Assembly: GCA_902590915.1 (NCBI GenBank)
Contig: CACIYQ010000001.1
Location: 248,001-312,000, forward strand
Length of the DNA stretch: 64,000 nt
Direction of reading: 5' to 3'
Source: an uncultured Pelagibacteraceae bacterium
Lineage (GTDB): Bacteria; Pseudomonadota; Alphaproteobacteria; Pelagibacterales; Pelagibacteraceae
A program made the translations under genes and the position numbers. This document shows positions 8,872 through 16,605 of the stretch, piece after piece. Positions within the stretch are counted from its first letter, which is position 1, and every line of letters starts with the position of its first letter. The notes under the pieces were generated by a model that was not told where the DNA came from, searched no databases, and worked only from the letters and a program-made list of their open reading frames with translations.

Positions 8872-8904
8872 AAAAAGGGGGGTTTAAAAACCCCCTTTTT
8901 TTTT
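8872..8904 (+). terminator. Intrinsic terminator / attenuator between dctP and dctQ
   Basis: Eighteen bases after the dctP stop, AAAAAGGGGG (8872-8881) pairs with CCCCCTTTTT (8891-8900), and the T-run continues to 8904. An alternative GGGGGTTT / AAACCCCC register extends the hairpin inwards. A GC stem followed by nine T residues is a textbook Rho-independent terminator. Because dctQ and dctM follow at once, partial read-through would give much more dctP than dctQM mRNA. Confidence 0.88.
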
Positions 8905-8927
8905 GGTATAATTTAATATAATTGTTG

Positions 8928-9515
8928 ATGATGAAATCTTTCATTAAATTTGCTGACACTCTTAGTACATCGATGGGTAAGGCATTTTCATGGTGCATAG
9001 TAATTTTAATGGGAGGAACTGTTTATGAGGTAGTGATGGCTTATGTTTTTAATAAGCCAACTTTATGGAATTTTGATTTTAGTATGCAGATGTATGGCGC
9101 AATACTAATGATGTCTGGTGCTTACTGTTTAGCAACGGAAGCTCATGTCAGAGGAGACGTGATTTATAGATTATTTAAACAAAGAACCCAGGCCTGGATA
9201 GATCTTATTCTTTATTTTATTTTCTTTTTTCCAGGAGTTATAGCTTTAGCTTTCTATGGATACGAGTATGCAGCTATGGCATGGAAAATAAAAGAAACTA
9301 GCTGGAGTAGTCCAGCTCAAATACAAATTTATATGGTAAAATCAATGATACCAGCTGCAGGTACATTGTTAGTAATTCAAGGCATCGCAGAAGTTTTAAG
9401 ATCTATAATTTGCATTAGAACTGGGCAATGGCCCACTAGAATGGTTGTAGCTGAGGAAACTGAGCAAATGTTAATGAGAGCTGCACAGGAGGAAGACAAA
9501 CAAAATGTTATTTAG
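8928..9515 (+). CDS. dctQ: TRAP transporter small membrane subunit, DctQ family
   Basis: The product of about 195 residues has four hydrophobic spans, the size and topology of TRAP small permease subunits (DctQ), which bind between receptor and large subunit. I choose the ATG at 8928; in-frame TTG codons at 8922 and 8925 and an ATG at 8931 are alternatives. It follows the terminator-like hairpin by 23 nt, and its 3' end overlaps dctM by 11 nt, so the two membrane subunits are translationally coupled. Confidence 0.85.
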   Translation: MMKSFIKFADTLSTSMGKAFSWCIVILMGGTVYEVVMAYVFNKPTLWNFDFSMQMYGAILMMSGAYCLATEAHVRGDVIYRLFKQRTQAWIDLILYFIFFFPGVIALAFYGYEYAAMAWKIKETSWSSPAQIQIYMVKSMIPAAGTLLVIQGIAEVLRSIICIRTGQWPTRMVVAEETEQMLMRAAQEEDKQNVI

Positions 9516-10866
9516 TCTTACCAATCCAGAAGTAGCAATTTTAATGATGGGAATTTTTCTATTTGCTGTTCTTTTAGGTTTTCCAATAGCTTTTACACTT
9601 ATGGCAATGGGAATTGGTTTTGGTTATTACGCATATTACGATGCAACCATGATGGAACATATCTTTGATAACAGGATATTCCAGTTATTTGTTCAAAACA
9701 CTTACACAGTTATGGATAACAATGTGTTAACAGCAGTTCCTTTGTTTTTATTTATGGGTTATTTAGTTGAGAGAGCAGGAATAGTAGCTAAATTATTTTT
9801 TGCAATTCGATTAGCTGCTCACAGGCTTCCTGCTTCAATGGCTGTTGCTGCATTAATTACTTGTACATTATTTTCAACCGCGACCGGTATCATCGGAGCT
9901 GTTGTAACATTAATGGGATTATTGGCATGGCCTGCAATGGTTAAGGCTGGTTATGATAAAAAATTTGCGTCAGGAATTATTTGTTCTGGCGGATGTTTAG
10001 GTATTTTAATTCCACCGAGTATTATGTTAATTGTGTATTCAGTAATTGCACAATTATCTCCATTAAGACTTTTCGCAGCTGCTATTTTTCCAGGTCTGTT
10101 GTTGGCAGGTCTATATATTGGATATGCAGTTTTTCGAGCATGGTTAAATCCATCTATAGCACCTAGACCGCCTGAGGAAGATATTCCACCACGATCTGAA
10201 ATATTAAAAGAAGTTTTAGTATCCTTTGTACCTTTATTTGGATTGATTATGTTAGTCCTTGGAACAATTTTAGCTGGGATTGCCACACCTGCAGAAGCAG
10301 CAGCAGCAGGCGCATTTGGTGCTTTAGTTTTATCTTGGTTCTACAAAACCCTTAAATGGCAAAATTTTAAAGAGTCAGTATTTTTAACCGCCAAAACAAC
10401 TGCAATGATAATGTGGTTATTTATTGGGTCTTGGACTTTTTCATCAGTGTTTTCATATCTTGGTGGTCACGAAGTATTTGAACACTTCTTTACGTCAATT
10501 AATATTTCAACTTGGCAATTTTTAGTTATCACTCAAATAATAATTTTTCTTTTAGGTTGGCCATTAGAATGGACAGAAATTTTAATTATATTTGTACCTA
10601 TATTCTTACCTCTTTTAGAGGTCTTTGGAGTAAATCCCTATTTTTTTGCTATGTTAATTGCTTTAAACTTGCAAACTTCTTTCTTAACACCCCCCATGGC
10701 AATGTCGGCATATTATTTAAAAGGTGTACAGAAAACTGCAGTAGAACTTTTGGATATATTTAAAGGAATTATGCCTTTCTTGGGAATTGTAATTTTTGCA
10801 ATGTTCTTAATGTACATGTTTCCAGGTATAGCTTTATGGTTACCAGAAACATTATTTGCTCAATAA
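9505..10866 (+). CDS. dctM: TRAP transporter large membrane subunit, DctM family
   Basis: This 453-residue protein has about a dozen hydrophobic segments and conserved DctM/ion-transporter features such as GFPIAFTLM near the N terminus, FMGYLVERAG, SGGCLGILIPPSIMLIVYS and the second inverted-repeat half LQTSFLTPPMAMSAYYLKGV. It is the sodium-coupled transport subunit that works with DctQ and the DctP receptor. Overlap with dctQ and a ribosome site (aggaggaa) inside the dctQ end support this start. The amidase gene begins only 6 nt after its stop, so that enzyme probably acts on the imported compound. Confidence 0.92.
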   Translation: MLFSLTNPEVAILMMGIFLFAVLLGFPIAFTLMAMGIGFGYYAYYDATMMEHIFDNRIFQLFVQNTYTVMDNNVLTAVPLFLFMGYLVERAGIVAKLFFAIRLAAHRLPASMAVAALITCTLFSTATGIIGAVVTLMGLLAWPAMVKAGYDKKFASGIICSGGCLGILIPPSIMLIVYSVIAQLSPLRLFAAAIFPGLLLAGLYIGYAVFRAWLNPSIAPRPPEEDIPPRSEILKEVLVSFVPLFGLIMLVLGTILAGIATPAEAAAAGAFGALVLSWFYKTLKWQNFKESVFLTAKTTAMIMWLFIGSWTFSSVFSYLGGHEVFEHFFTSINISTWQFLVITQIIIFLLGWPLEWTEILIIFVPIFLPLLEVFGVNPYFFAMLIALNLQTSFLTPPMAMSAYYLKGVQKTAVELLDIFKGIMPFLGIVIFAMFLMYMFPGIALWLPETLFAQ

Positions 10867-10872
10867 TTTAAA

Positions 10873-12201
10873 ATGTCAGACATATTTTCGTTAAAAGTTG
10901 AAGAACTTGTTTCGAAAATAAAAGATGCTCAATTAACGTCTGTCCAAATTTGCGAAAATTATATTGAAAGAATAAAAAAGTTTGAAAAAGATGTTAAGGC
11001 ATGGGCACATTTTGACAAAAAACTTTTATTAGAAAAGGCTGCAGAGGCAGACGATCATCGAAGATCAGGAAAACCTATCGGACCATTACATGGTATACCA
11101 GTAGCTCTAAAAGATATTATAGGCACTGTAGACATGCCAACCGAGTGTGGAACAGTCATTAGAAAAGGAAAATCTTTTTCTCAAAATGCGGAAATTGTAG
11201 ATTTACTTTTATCTGCGGGTGCAATTGTAATGGGAAAAACAGCAACTTCTGAGCTGGCTTTTCTTGGCCCATCAAAAACTACTAATCCACATGATTATTC
11301 CAGAACACCAGGTGGTTCTTCAAGTGGATCTGCAGCATCTGTTGCATCTTTTATGGCGCCTTTGTCAATAGGATCTCAAACTGGTGGATCAGTTATAAGG
11401 CCAGCATCCTACTGTGGAGTTGTGGGCTATAAACCATCTTATGGATTAATTTCTAGAAATGGTGTTCTTAAAACTTCTGAAAAGTTAGACCATATCGGTA
11501 TCTTTGGAAAATCTGTAGAGGATATTGCGCTACTTGCAAAAGTTCTTATTAAAAAAGATAATTATGATAGTGCTACAATTCACTATTCAACAGAAAACTT
11601 ACTGGATGAAACAAAAAAGGGACCATTGTTTGATCCAAAGTTCATCTTTTATAAAACTGATCATTGGAATATTGTAGATAAAAAATCAAAAGAAGCTTTT
11701 GAATATTTTATAAAATCTTTTAAAAAAAACATTGAAGTGTTTGATACACCTTCATATTTTAAAGATATTCATAAGTTTCATCAAATAATTCATGAAACTG
11801 ATTTGGCAAACAATTTTGCGCTTTATTATAAAAAATATAAAAAAAAATTATCAAAATACATGCAAGATGCAATTGTTAGAGGGAATAAATATTCTGCAAA
11901 AGATTATGCAGAAGCAATAGATTTTATAAAAAGAAGTTATGAGTCTTATCAAGAAGTATTTGAGGATTATCATGGGGTGTTATCTCCATCTAGCCCAGGG
12001 GTTGCTCCTAAGGGATTAAAAAGCACTGGTACAGCTGAATTTAATAAAGTTTGGTCTTATTTTGGAACTCCGTGTATATCCTTACCTTTATTACAAGGCG
12101 AGGGGAATATGCCTTTAGGAGTTCAGTTAGTTGGAGCAAAATACGACGATCATAGATTTTTAGGTATTGCTAATTGGCTAGAAAAAGAATGTAATAATTA
12201 A
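10873..12201 (+). CDS. Amidase (amidase-signature family)
   Basis: The 442-residue protein has the full amidase-signature triad: Lys80 in PVALKDIIG, the cis-Ser near 149 in GGSSSGSAAS, and the nucleophilic Ser near 173 in GSQTGGSVIRPAS. Length and motif spacing match hydrolytic amidases and GatA relatives. A separate GatA function is unlikely because no gatB or gatC is adjacent. It lies 6 nt behind dctM, so it probably belongs to the TRAP operon and may cleave an amide bond in the imported acid, releasing ammonia or an amine. The true substrate is unknown. Confidence 0.88.
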   Translation: MSDIFSLKVEELVSKIKDAQLTSVQICENYIERIKKFEKDVKAWAHFDKKLLLEKAAEADDHRRSGKPIGPLHGIPVALKDIIGTVDMPTECGTVIRKGKSFSQNAEIVDLLLSAGAIVMGKTATSELAFLGPSKTTNPHDYSRTPGGSSSGSAASVASFMAPLSIGSQTGGSVIRPASYCGVVGYKPSYGLISRNGVLKTSEKLDHIGIFGKSVEDIALLAKVLIKKDNYDSATIHYSTENLLDETKKGPLFDPKFIFYKTDHWNIVDKKSKEAFEYFIKSFKKNIEVFDTPSYFKDIHKFHQIIHETDLANNFALYYKKYKKKLSKYMQDAIVRGNKYSAKDYAEAIDFIKRSYESYQEVFEDYHGVLSPSSPGVAPKGLKSTGTAEFNKVWSYFGTPCISLPLLQGEGNMPLGVQLVGAKYDDHRFLGIANWLEKECNN

Positions 12202-12202
12202 T

Positions 12203-12379
12203 ATGCAAAAATTTACAACATTTCTCGGCACATTGCTTGCAACGGCATTTTTAATTGGTCTTGCAACTACCTTAACAAGATCAACCATGATAGGTTTTTT
12301 AGATGTATTGCCAGTTTATCTATTAATGGGTATTGCCATATTTATGATGTTGTACGAGGCTTTTTTCGACAAAAAATAA
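12203..12379 (+). CDS. Small two-span membrane protein, function unknown
   Basis: A 58-codon frame starts with the ATG at 12203, overlapping no gene and beginning one base after the amidase stop. The product starts MQKFTTFLGTLL and contains two hydrophobic stretches (about residues 5-22 and 31-52) separated by TTLTRSTMI, ending in FFDKK. The frame fills the whole gap between the amidase and the DMT transporter gene, in line with the gap-free style of this genome, which favours a real gene. I recognise no family. It could be an accessory subunit of a neighbouring transporter. Confidence 0.6.
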   Translation: MQKFTTFLGTLLATAFLIGLATTLTRSTMIGFLDVLPVYLLMGIAIFMMLYEAFFDKK

Positions 12380-12389
12380 TTTAGAAAAA

Positions 12390-13295
12390 TTGTCTAATCA
12401 AAAAAGATACCTATTAGCTTTTTCTTTATTGTTTATTCAGCCTATTTTTATGGCTTCAAATTTGATAGTTGCGAGAGGGGGTGTTGAATTTGTTCCACCA
12501 ATTTCTTTAGCATTTTGGAGATGGACTTTCGTTTTTATAATACTTTTACCTTTTACTTATTTTTCGTTAAAGAAAAGTTACCCAATCATTAAAAAAGAAT
12601 ATAAAAAATTATTTTTTCTTGGCTCAATGGGATGTGGGGTATGTGGTGCATTTCCATTTTTAGCTGGAGAAACAACAACGGTTACTAATATGGGAATTAT
12701 TTATACATCTTCTCCTATTTTCATAATTTTGATCTCAGCATTATTTTTTAATGAAAAAATAAATTTGCCTAAAATAGCCGGACTAATTACATGTTTAGTT
12801 GGCGTTTTTGCAATAATTATAAAAGGTAACTTAGACTTATTATTAAATTTAAATTTTACAATTGGGGATCTTTGGATGTTGGCTGCTTCTATAGGTTGGG
12901 CGCTGTACTCAATTTATCTTTTCTATTGGAAATCTGAATTATCAATTTTTCAAAGATTTACCTTAATCTCTTTTTTCGGTGCATTTAGTTTACTACCTTT
13001 CTACATGGTTGAAGAATTTTTTGTAGCCAGAACTGTTTTTAATAAACAATTTTATCTTTGGGTATTATTTGCAGCAATCTCGCCTGGAATTATTGCTTTT
13101 ACACTCTATACTCAGGCTCAAAAAAGTCTTGGAGCATCTTTAACTGGATTTACACTGTATGTTTTTACAATTTATGGAGCAATTTATGGTTATTTTATAT
13201 TTGAAGAAAAATTAGAGTCTTATCACTATTTAGGCACAGCTTTGGTATTCTTAGGTGTTTACTTGGCTAGAAAAAATTATGAGAATAAGTCGTAG
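12390..13295 (+). CDS. DMT-superfamily (EamA) transporter
   Basis: The 301-residue product has ten hydrophobic segments arranged as two EamA repeats, the usual drug/metabolite transporter layout. Diagnostic stretches include LAFWRWTFVFI near residue 42, TSSPIFIILISALFFNEKI at the end of the first repeat, and GYFIFEEKLESYHYLGTALVFLGVYLA at the end of the second. The start is a TTG at 12390; an in-frame stop lies upstream and no ATG occurs before it. The gene starts 10 nt after the small membrane protein. Such proteins usually export amino acids or related metabolites; direction and substrate are not visible. Confidence 0.87.
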   Translation: MSNQKRYLLAFSLLFIQPIFMASNLIVARGGVEFVPPISLAFWRWTFVFIILLPFTYFSLKKSYPIIKKEYKKLFFLGSMGCGVCGAFPFLAGETTTVTNMGIIYTSSPIFIILISALFFNEKINLPKIAGLITCLVGVFAIIIKGNLDLLLNLNFTIGDLWMLAASIGWALYSIYLFYWKSELSIFQRFTLISFFGAFSLLPFYMVEEFFVARTVFNKQFYLWVLFAAISPGIIAFTLYTQAQKSLGASLTGFTLYVFTIYGAIYGYFIFEEKLESYHYLGTALVFLGVYLARKNYENKS

Positions 13296-14097
13296 GAATA
13301 TATTTTTGGAAATAATAATTGGAATTTTAGTTGTTTACTTCTCGATTTTGATTTTACTTTTCATATTTCAGAGAAATTTAATGTATCACCCAAATGAAAA
13401 TAATTATTATGGCGAAAAATTAGAAGTTGAAATTGAGAAAGTAAAAATTAAAACAAGCGACAACATTAATCTTTTAGGATGGTTTCATAAAAAGAACTTA
13501 GAAAATAATAAAACAATTCTCTTTTTTCATGGTAACGCAGGAAATCTTGAGAACAGAATAAATAAATTAAATCATTTTAAAGATTTAAAGGTAAATTTTT
13601 TGATTATCGCTTGGAGAGGTTTTAGTGGAAATGATGGAAATCCCACTGAAAATAACCTTTATATTGATGGAAAAAGTGCATTGGAGTGGCTAAAAAATAA
13701 TGGTGTAGATGAGAATAATATTATCATTTATGGCGAGTCACTTGGAACCGGAATAGCAACTGAGATTGCTCAAAAAGGGAATTTTGCAGGATTGATACTA
13801 GAGACACCTTTTACCTCTATGGTAGAAGCTGCAAAGAACTTTTATCCCTACATCCCTGTTGGCCTACTCTTAAAAGATAAATACGAGAACCAGAAAAAAA
13901 TCAAAAGTATTAATATCCCAGTTTTGGTAATGCATGGTGAAGCAGACAAAATAGTTCCTTTTTGGATGGGAAAAAAAATATTTGATTTGGCAAATAATCC
14001 AAAATATTCATATTTTACAAAGGATGACGACCATATGATGGAGTATGATTCTAAATTAGTTTCTATGTTAAATGATTTTTTAAAACGATTAAATTAA
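13279..14097 (+). CDS. Membrane-anchored alpha/beta hydrolase
   Basis: From the ATG at 13279 (an in-frame GTG at 13255 is the alternative) the product is 272 residues. Residues 8-32 form one transmembrane anchor. The following hydrolase domain shows the oxyanion loop FHGNAGN, nucleophile elbow GESLGTG, the acid in HGEADKIVP and the catalytic His in DDDHMMEYDS. This pattern resembles the BEM46/ABHD13/ABHD17-like group of anchored serine hydrolases. The start overlaps the DMT gene by 17 nt, so the two are probably co-transcribed. An esterase or thioesterase acting at the inner membrane is plausible; no substrate can be named. Confidence 0.83.
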   Translation: MRISRRNIFLEIIIGILVVYFSILILLFIFQRNLMYHPNENNYYGEKLEVEIEKVKIKTSDNINLLGWFHKKNLENNKTILFFHGNAGNLENRINKLNHFKDLKVNFLIIAWRGFSGNDGNPTENNLYIDGKSALEWLKNNGVDENNIIIYGESLGTGIATEIAQKGNFAGLILETPFTSMVEAAKNFYPYIPVGLLLKDKYENQKKIKSINIPVLVMHGEADKIVPFWMGKKIFDLANNPKYSYFTKDDDHMMEYDSKLVSMLNDFLKRLN

Positions 14098-14147
14098 GCC
14101 ACATTCTTAACAAATATAATCCAAACTTTTATTTTAATGACTTAAGG

Positions 14148-14711
14148 ATGAAAAAATTATATTTATTTATTTTTATACTACTTTCATTTGGAAACTTTAG
14201 CTTTGCAAAGGAAAACTTATCTTCGGTAGATAATTTATTTCACATAGATCAAATGAATTCACATGATGAAAACTTTGCCTTATATTTTAAAACACGTGAA
14301 AAAGCTATTTTGGCACGAGGGGAAAATAATAACTACATAAACGATTATCCTAAAGACCTCTATATATATGATTATGAAACAAAAAGTTCATCACCTTTAA
14401 TATCTTACGAATGGTTTCCAAGAAGAGCTAAATATTTTTTGCAGGAATATGATTTTCCAGTCTTTCCTGATGATTTTGCATACTATTTATTAAAAGATAA
14501 TAAAACACTTGTTATGATTAGTGCCGTTAAAAGCTTAAGAGCTAATTTCAAATTTGATATTACAGAAAAAAAATTAGAGGTTTATCCGGTTAATGGAAAG
14601 TTCGACTTTATTATATCTTCAATTGCAAAAGACTGTGATCATTATGATTTTAAAGACAATTATAAATGTAGCTTTTATAAACCTTTGATTTCAAGCACTT
14701 TAATTAATTAA
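14148..14711 (+). CDS. Exported protein of unknown function
   Basis: The 187-residue product has a clear Sec signal peptide (MKKLYLFIFILLSFGNFSFA, cleavage after residue 20). The mature part of about 167 residues has no repeat or motif I recognise. It contains a Tyr/Asp-rich segment (DYPKDLYIYDYETK), FPRRAKYFLQEYDFP and two C-terminal Cys residues (KDCDHYDF and YKCSFY), 11 residues apart, that could form a disulfide. There is no lipobox. It stands alone after a 50-nt gap, and its 3' end overlaps the convergent ftsY by 8 nt. A periplasmic role is likely; nothing more specific is supported. Confidence 0.75.
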   Translation: MKKLYLFIFILLSFGNFSFAKENLSSVDNLFHIDQMNSHDENFALYFKTREKAILARGENNNYINDYPKDLYIYDYETKSSSPLISYEWFPRRAKYFLQEYDFPVFPDDFAYYLLKDNKTLVMISAVKSLRANFKFDITEKKLEVYPVNGKFDFIISSIAKDCDHYDFKDNYKCSFYKPLISSTLIN

Positions 14712-15621
14712 TCTGTGTAAAGGCATCAGCAAACTTTTCTGCCTCAAAAACTTGCAGATCATCTTCTTTTTCACCTAAACCAAGAGCAACTATTGGCAGT
14801 TTATATTTTTTAGCAACCGCTAAAAGAATTCCTCCTTTAGCTGTTCCGTCTAATTTTGTCATTATTAGTCCAGTAATAGGGATAATTTTATTAAACTCCT
14901 CAACTTGATTGAGTACATTTTGTCCAGAAGTAGCATCTAAAATTAAAATTACATCATGTGGAGCCTCAGAGTCGATTTTTTTAGTTACGTTTGCAATTTT
15001 TTTATATTCCTCCATTAAATTTTTTTTGTTTTGCAATCTTCCAGCTGTATCTATCAAAACTTGATCAAATTGGTTATTTATTGCATCTTCGATAGCTTTA
15101 TAAGCAACAGATGCTGGATCGGATCCTTGTGATGATTTTGTAAGATAAACATCAACTTTTTTTGCCCAATTTTCCAGTTGTTCAATTGCTGCTGCTCTAA
15201 ATGTATCTGATGCAGCAAGCATGACTTTATTCCCATTAGCTTTTAATATTTTACTTATTTTACCTATCGTAGTTGTTTTACCAACTCCGTTAACACCGGA
15301 CACTAGAGTAGCATATAGTTTTTCTTTTTTTTTAAAAAAATCGAAACTTTCTAAAGGTTTCATTAACTCAATTATATAATCTTTTAAAATTTTATTTATT
15401 TCCTCTGCAGTGTCTTTGTTTGGATCAATTTTAGTTTTTGAGATAATTTCTCTAATTTCTGACGCTGCGGTTGTCCCAACATCTGATTGAATTAAATAAT
15501 CTTCAATTTTATCTAATGTTTTGTCGTCTATTTCTTTTTTTATTACAATATTCTTTAGCCCCGAGGTAAATGCGGATGCACTTTTTTTAAAACCAGATTT
15601 AAATTTATCAAAAATTCCCAT
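14704..15621 (-). CDS. ftsY: Signal recognition particle receptor FtsY
   Basis: FtsY is the membrane-associated GTPase that docks the SRP-ribosome complex. The 305-residue protein has a very short N-terminal region followed by the helical N domain and the SRP-type G domain: P-loop GVNGVGKTT (about 109-117), the insertion motif DTFRAAAIEQL, DTAGRLQNK and TKLDGTAKGG. The acidic A domain of E. coli FtsY is absent, as is common in alphaproteobacteria. It is coupled to dapF by a one-base overlap. Its partner gene ffh lies about 1 kb away on the other strand. The stop lies inside the convergent exported-protein gene. Confidence 0.95.
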   Translation of the reverse strand: MGIFDKFKSGFKKSASAFTSGLKNIVIKKEIDDKTLDKIEDYLIQSDVGTTAASEIREIISKTKIDPNKDTAEEINKILKDYIIELMKPLESFDFFKKKEKLYATLVSGVNGVGKTTTIGKISKILKANGNKVMLAASDTFRAAAIEQLENWAKKVDVYLTKSSQGSDPASVAYKAIEDAINNQFDQVLIDTAGRLQNKKNLMEEYKKIANVTKKIDSEAPHDVILILDATSGQNVLNQVEEFNKIIPITGLIMTKLDGTAKGGILLAVAKKYKLPIVALGLGEKEDDLQVFEAEKFADAFTQIN

Positions 15622-16445
15622 TAAATTTTTATATTAATTTCTTTAATATCTGAGACAGGTCCTTTCATGTGAATACTATTATTTTCATCAATAAAAATTA
15701 ATAATTTACCTGTAGAAAACTCTATATCCACCTTATTACTTGAAAGCCTATTTTTCATTGCAGCAAATGCAGTAGCACACGCTGCTGTACCGCAAGCCTT
15801 TGTAAGACCAGCTCCTCTCTCCCAAACTTTAACTTTTATTAATTCCTTATTAACGACTGTTGCTAAAGTGACATTGCATCTTTCTGGAAACAAAGGATGG
15901 TGCTCAATTTCTGGTCCAATTTTTTTTATTTCAAAATTTTCGTTATTATCAACAAAAAAAATTACGTGGGGATTTCCAACGTTTACAGCCGCTCCTCCCG
16001 TATAATTATTATTATCTAAATCCGATATTTTGATATTAAGGTTATTGGTGTCTAGTTTTTTAGAGAGGGGAATTTCGTTCCACTCTGTTTTACCTTTTCC
16101 AATTTCTGTAGAAACTAGCTTGTTTCCCAATATCTCTGATTTTAAATCTCCAGATTGTGTGGTTAAAGTAATTAACGATTTATTATTTTCTTTTGATAAT
16201 AAATCTGCAACACATCTTGTTCCGTTTCCACATGCTCCAGAAGTTCCACCATCAGAATTATAAAATTCTAAAGATGCATCTGAAGTCTCGTTTTTATTTA
16301 TCAAAATTAATTGATCACAACCGATAAATTTCCTGTCACAAATTTTAATTATTTGTTGTTTGGTTAAATCAGTAATTTTTTGCCTATTATCTATAATGAC
16401 AAAATCATTACCCAAACCATCCATTTTAAAGGCTTTGATATTCAT
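15621..16445 (-). CDS. dapF: Diaminopimelate epimerase
   Basis: DapF interconverts LL- and meso-diaminopimelate for lysine and peptidoglycan synthesis. The 274-residue product starts MNIKAFKMDGLGNDFVIID and contains both catalytic Cys motifs, ACGNGTRC near residue 77 and the second thiol in KACGTAACATA near residue 217. Gene order dapF-ftsY is common in alphaproteobacteria, usually with a MiaB-like methylthiotransferase gene between them. That gene is missing here and the two genes overlap by one base instead. Confidence 0.95.
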   Translation of the reverse strand: MNIKAFKMDGLGNDFVIIDNRQKITDLTKQQIIKICDRKFIGCDQLILINKNETSDASLEFYNSDGGTSGACGNGTRCVADLLSKENNKSLITLTTQSGDLKSEILGNKLVSTEIGKGKTEWNEIPLSKKLDTNNLNIKISDLDNNNYTGGAAVNVGNPHVIFFVDNNENFEIKKIGPEIEHHPLFPERCNVTLATVVNKELIKVKVWERGAGLTKACGTAACATAFAAMKNRLSSNKVDIEFSTGKLLIFIDENNSIHMKGPVSDIKEINIKI

Positions 16446-16490
16446 ATATAGATATTTAACTTATTTATTGACTTTTTGAACCTCTATTAT

Positions 16491-16600
16491 AGGTTGTTGC
16501 CGTTTCCGCAAAAACATTAACTTTGCGGTGTCTTTGGAAACAAAGAGATCGACACTAGTCAGCGAGGCTTCGCCCACTAGTGCGATTACTGCTGTGTGAA
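16491..16600 (+). ncRNA. Structured three-hairpin leader or small RNA upstream of ffh
   Basis: Three consecutive helices fill the gap before ffh. P1 pairs CCGCAAA (16506-16512) with TTTGCGG (16522-16528). P2 pairs TCTTTG (16531-16536) with CAAAGA (16541-16546) around a GAAA tetraloop. P3 pairs CACTAGT (16553-16559) with ACTAGTG (16576-16582), is extended below by ATCG/CGAT with one bulged A, and has an inner GCGA/TCGC hairpin. The segment is far richer in G+C than its surroundings. It lacks the SRP-RNA GGAAGGAAGCAGC core, so it is not the usual 4.5S RNA. No Shine-Dalgarno sequence lies between P3 and the ffh ATG. Cis-regulatory leader or independent RNA are both possible. Confidence 0.72.
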
Positions 16601-16605
16601 AAAAT

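Noticed and set aside
9951..10286. A 111-codon minus-strand frame inside dctM
   Set aside because: It is the antisense shadow of conserved transmembrane codons and has no start context or recognisable family.
16468..16490. TTGACT (16468-16473) and TATTAT (16485-16490) as a promoter for the ffh leader
   Set aside because: The spacer is only 11 bases, too short for a sigma-70 promoter, so I made no call, though a promoter must exist nearby.
16491..16605. Reading the structured region before ffh as the 4.5S SRP RNA gene
   Set aside because: The universally conserved GGAAGGAAGCAGC-type core and the long single hairpin of bacterial SRP RNA are absent; three separate hairpins are seen instead.
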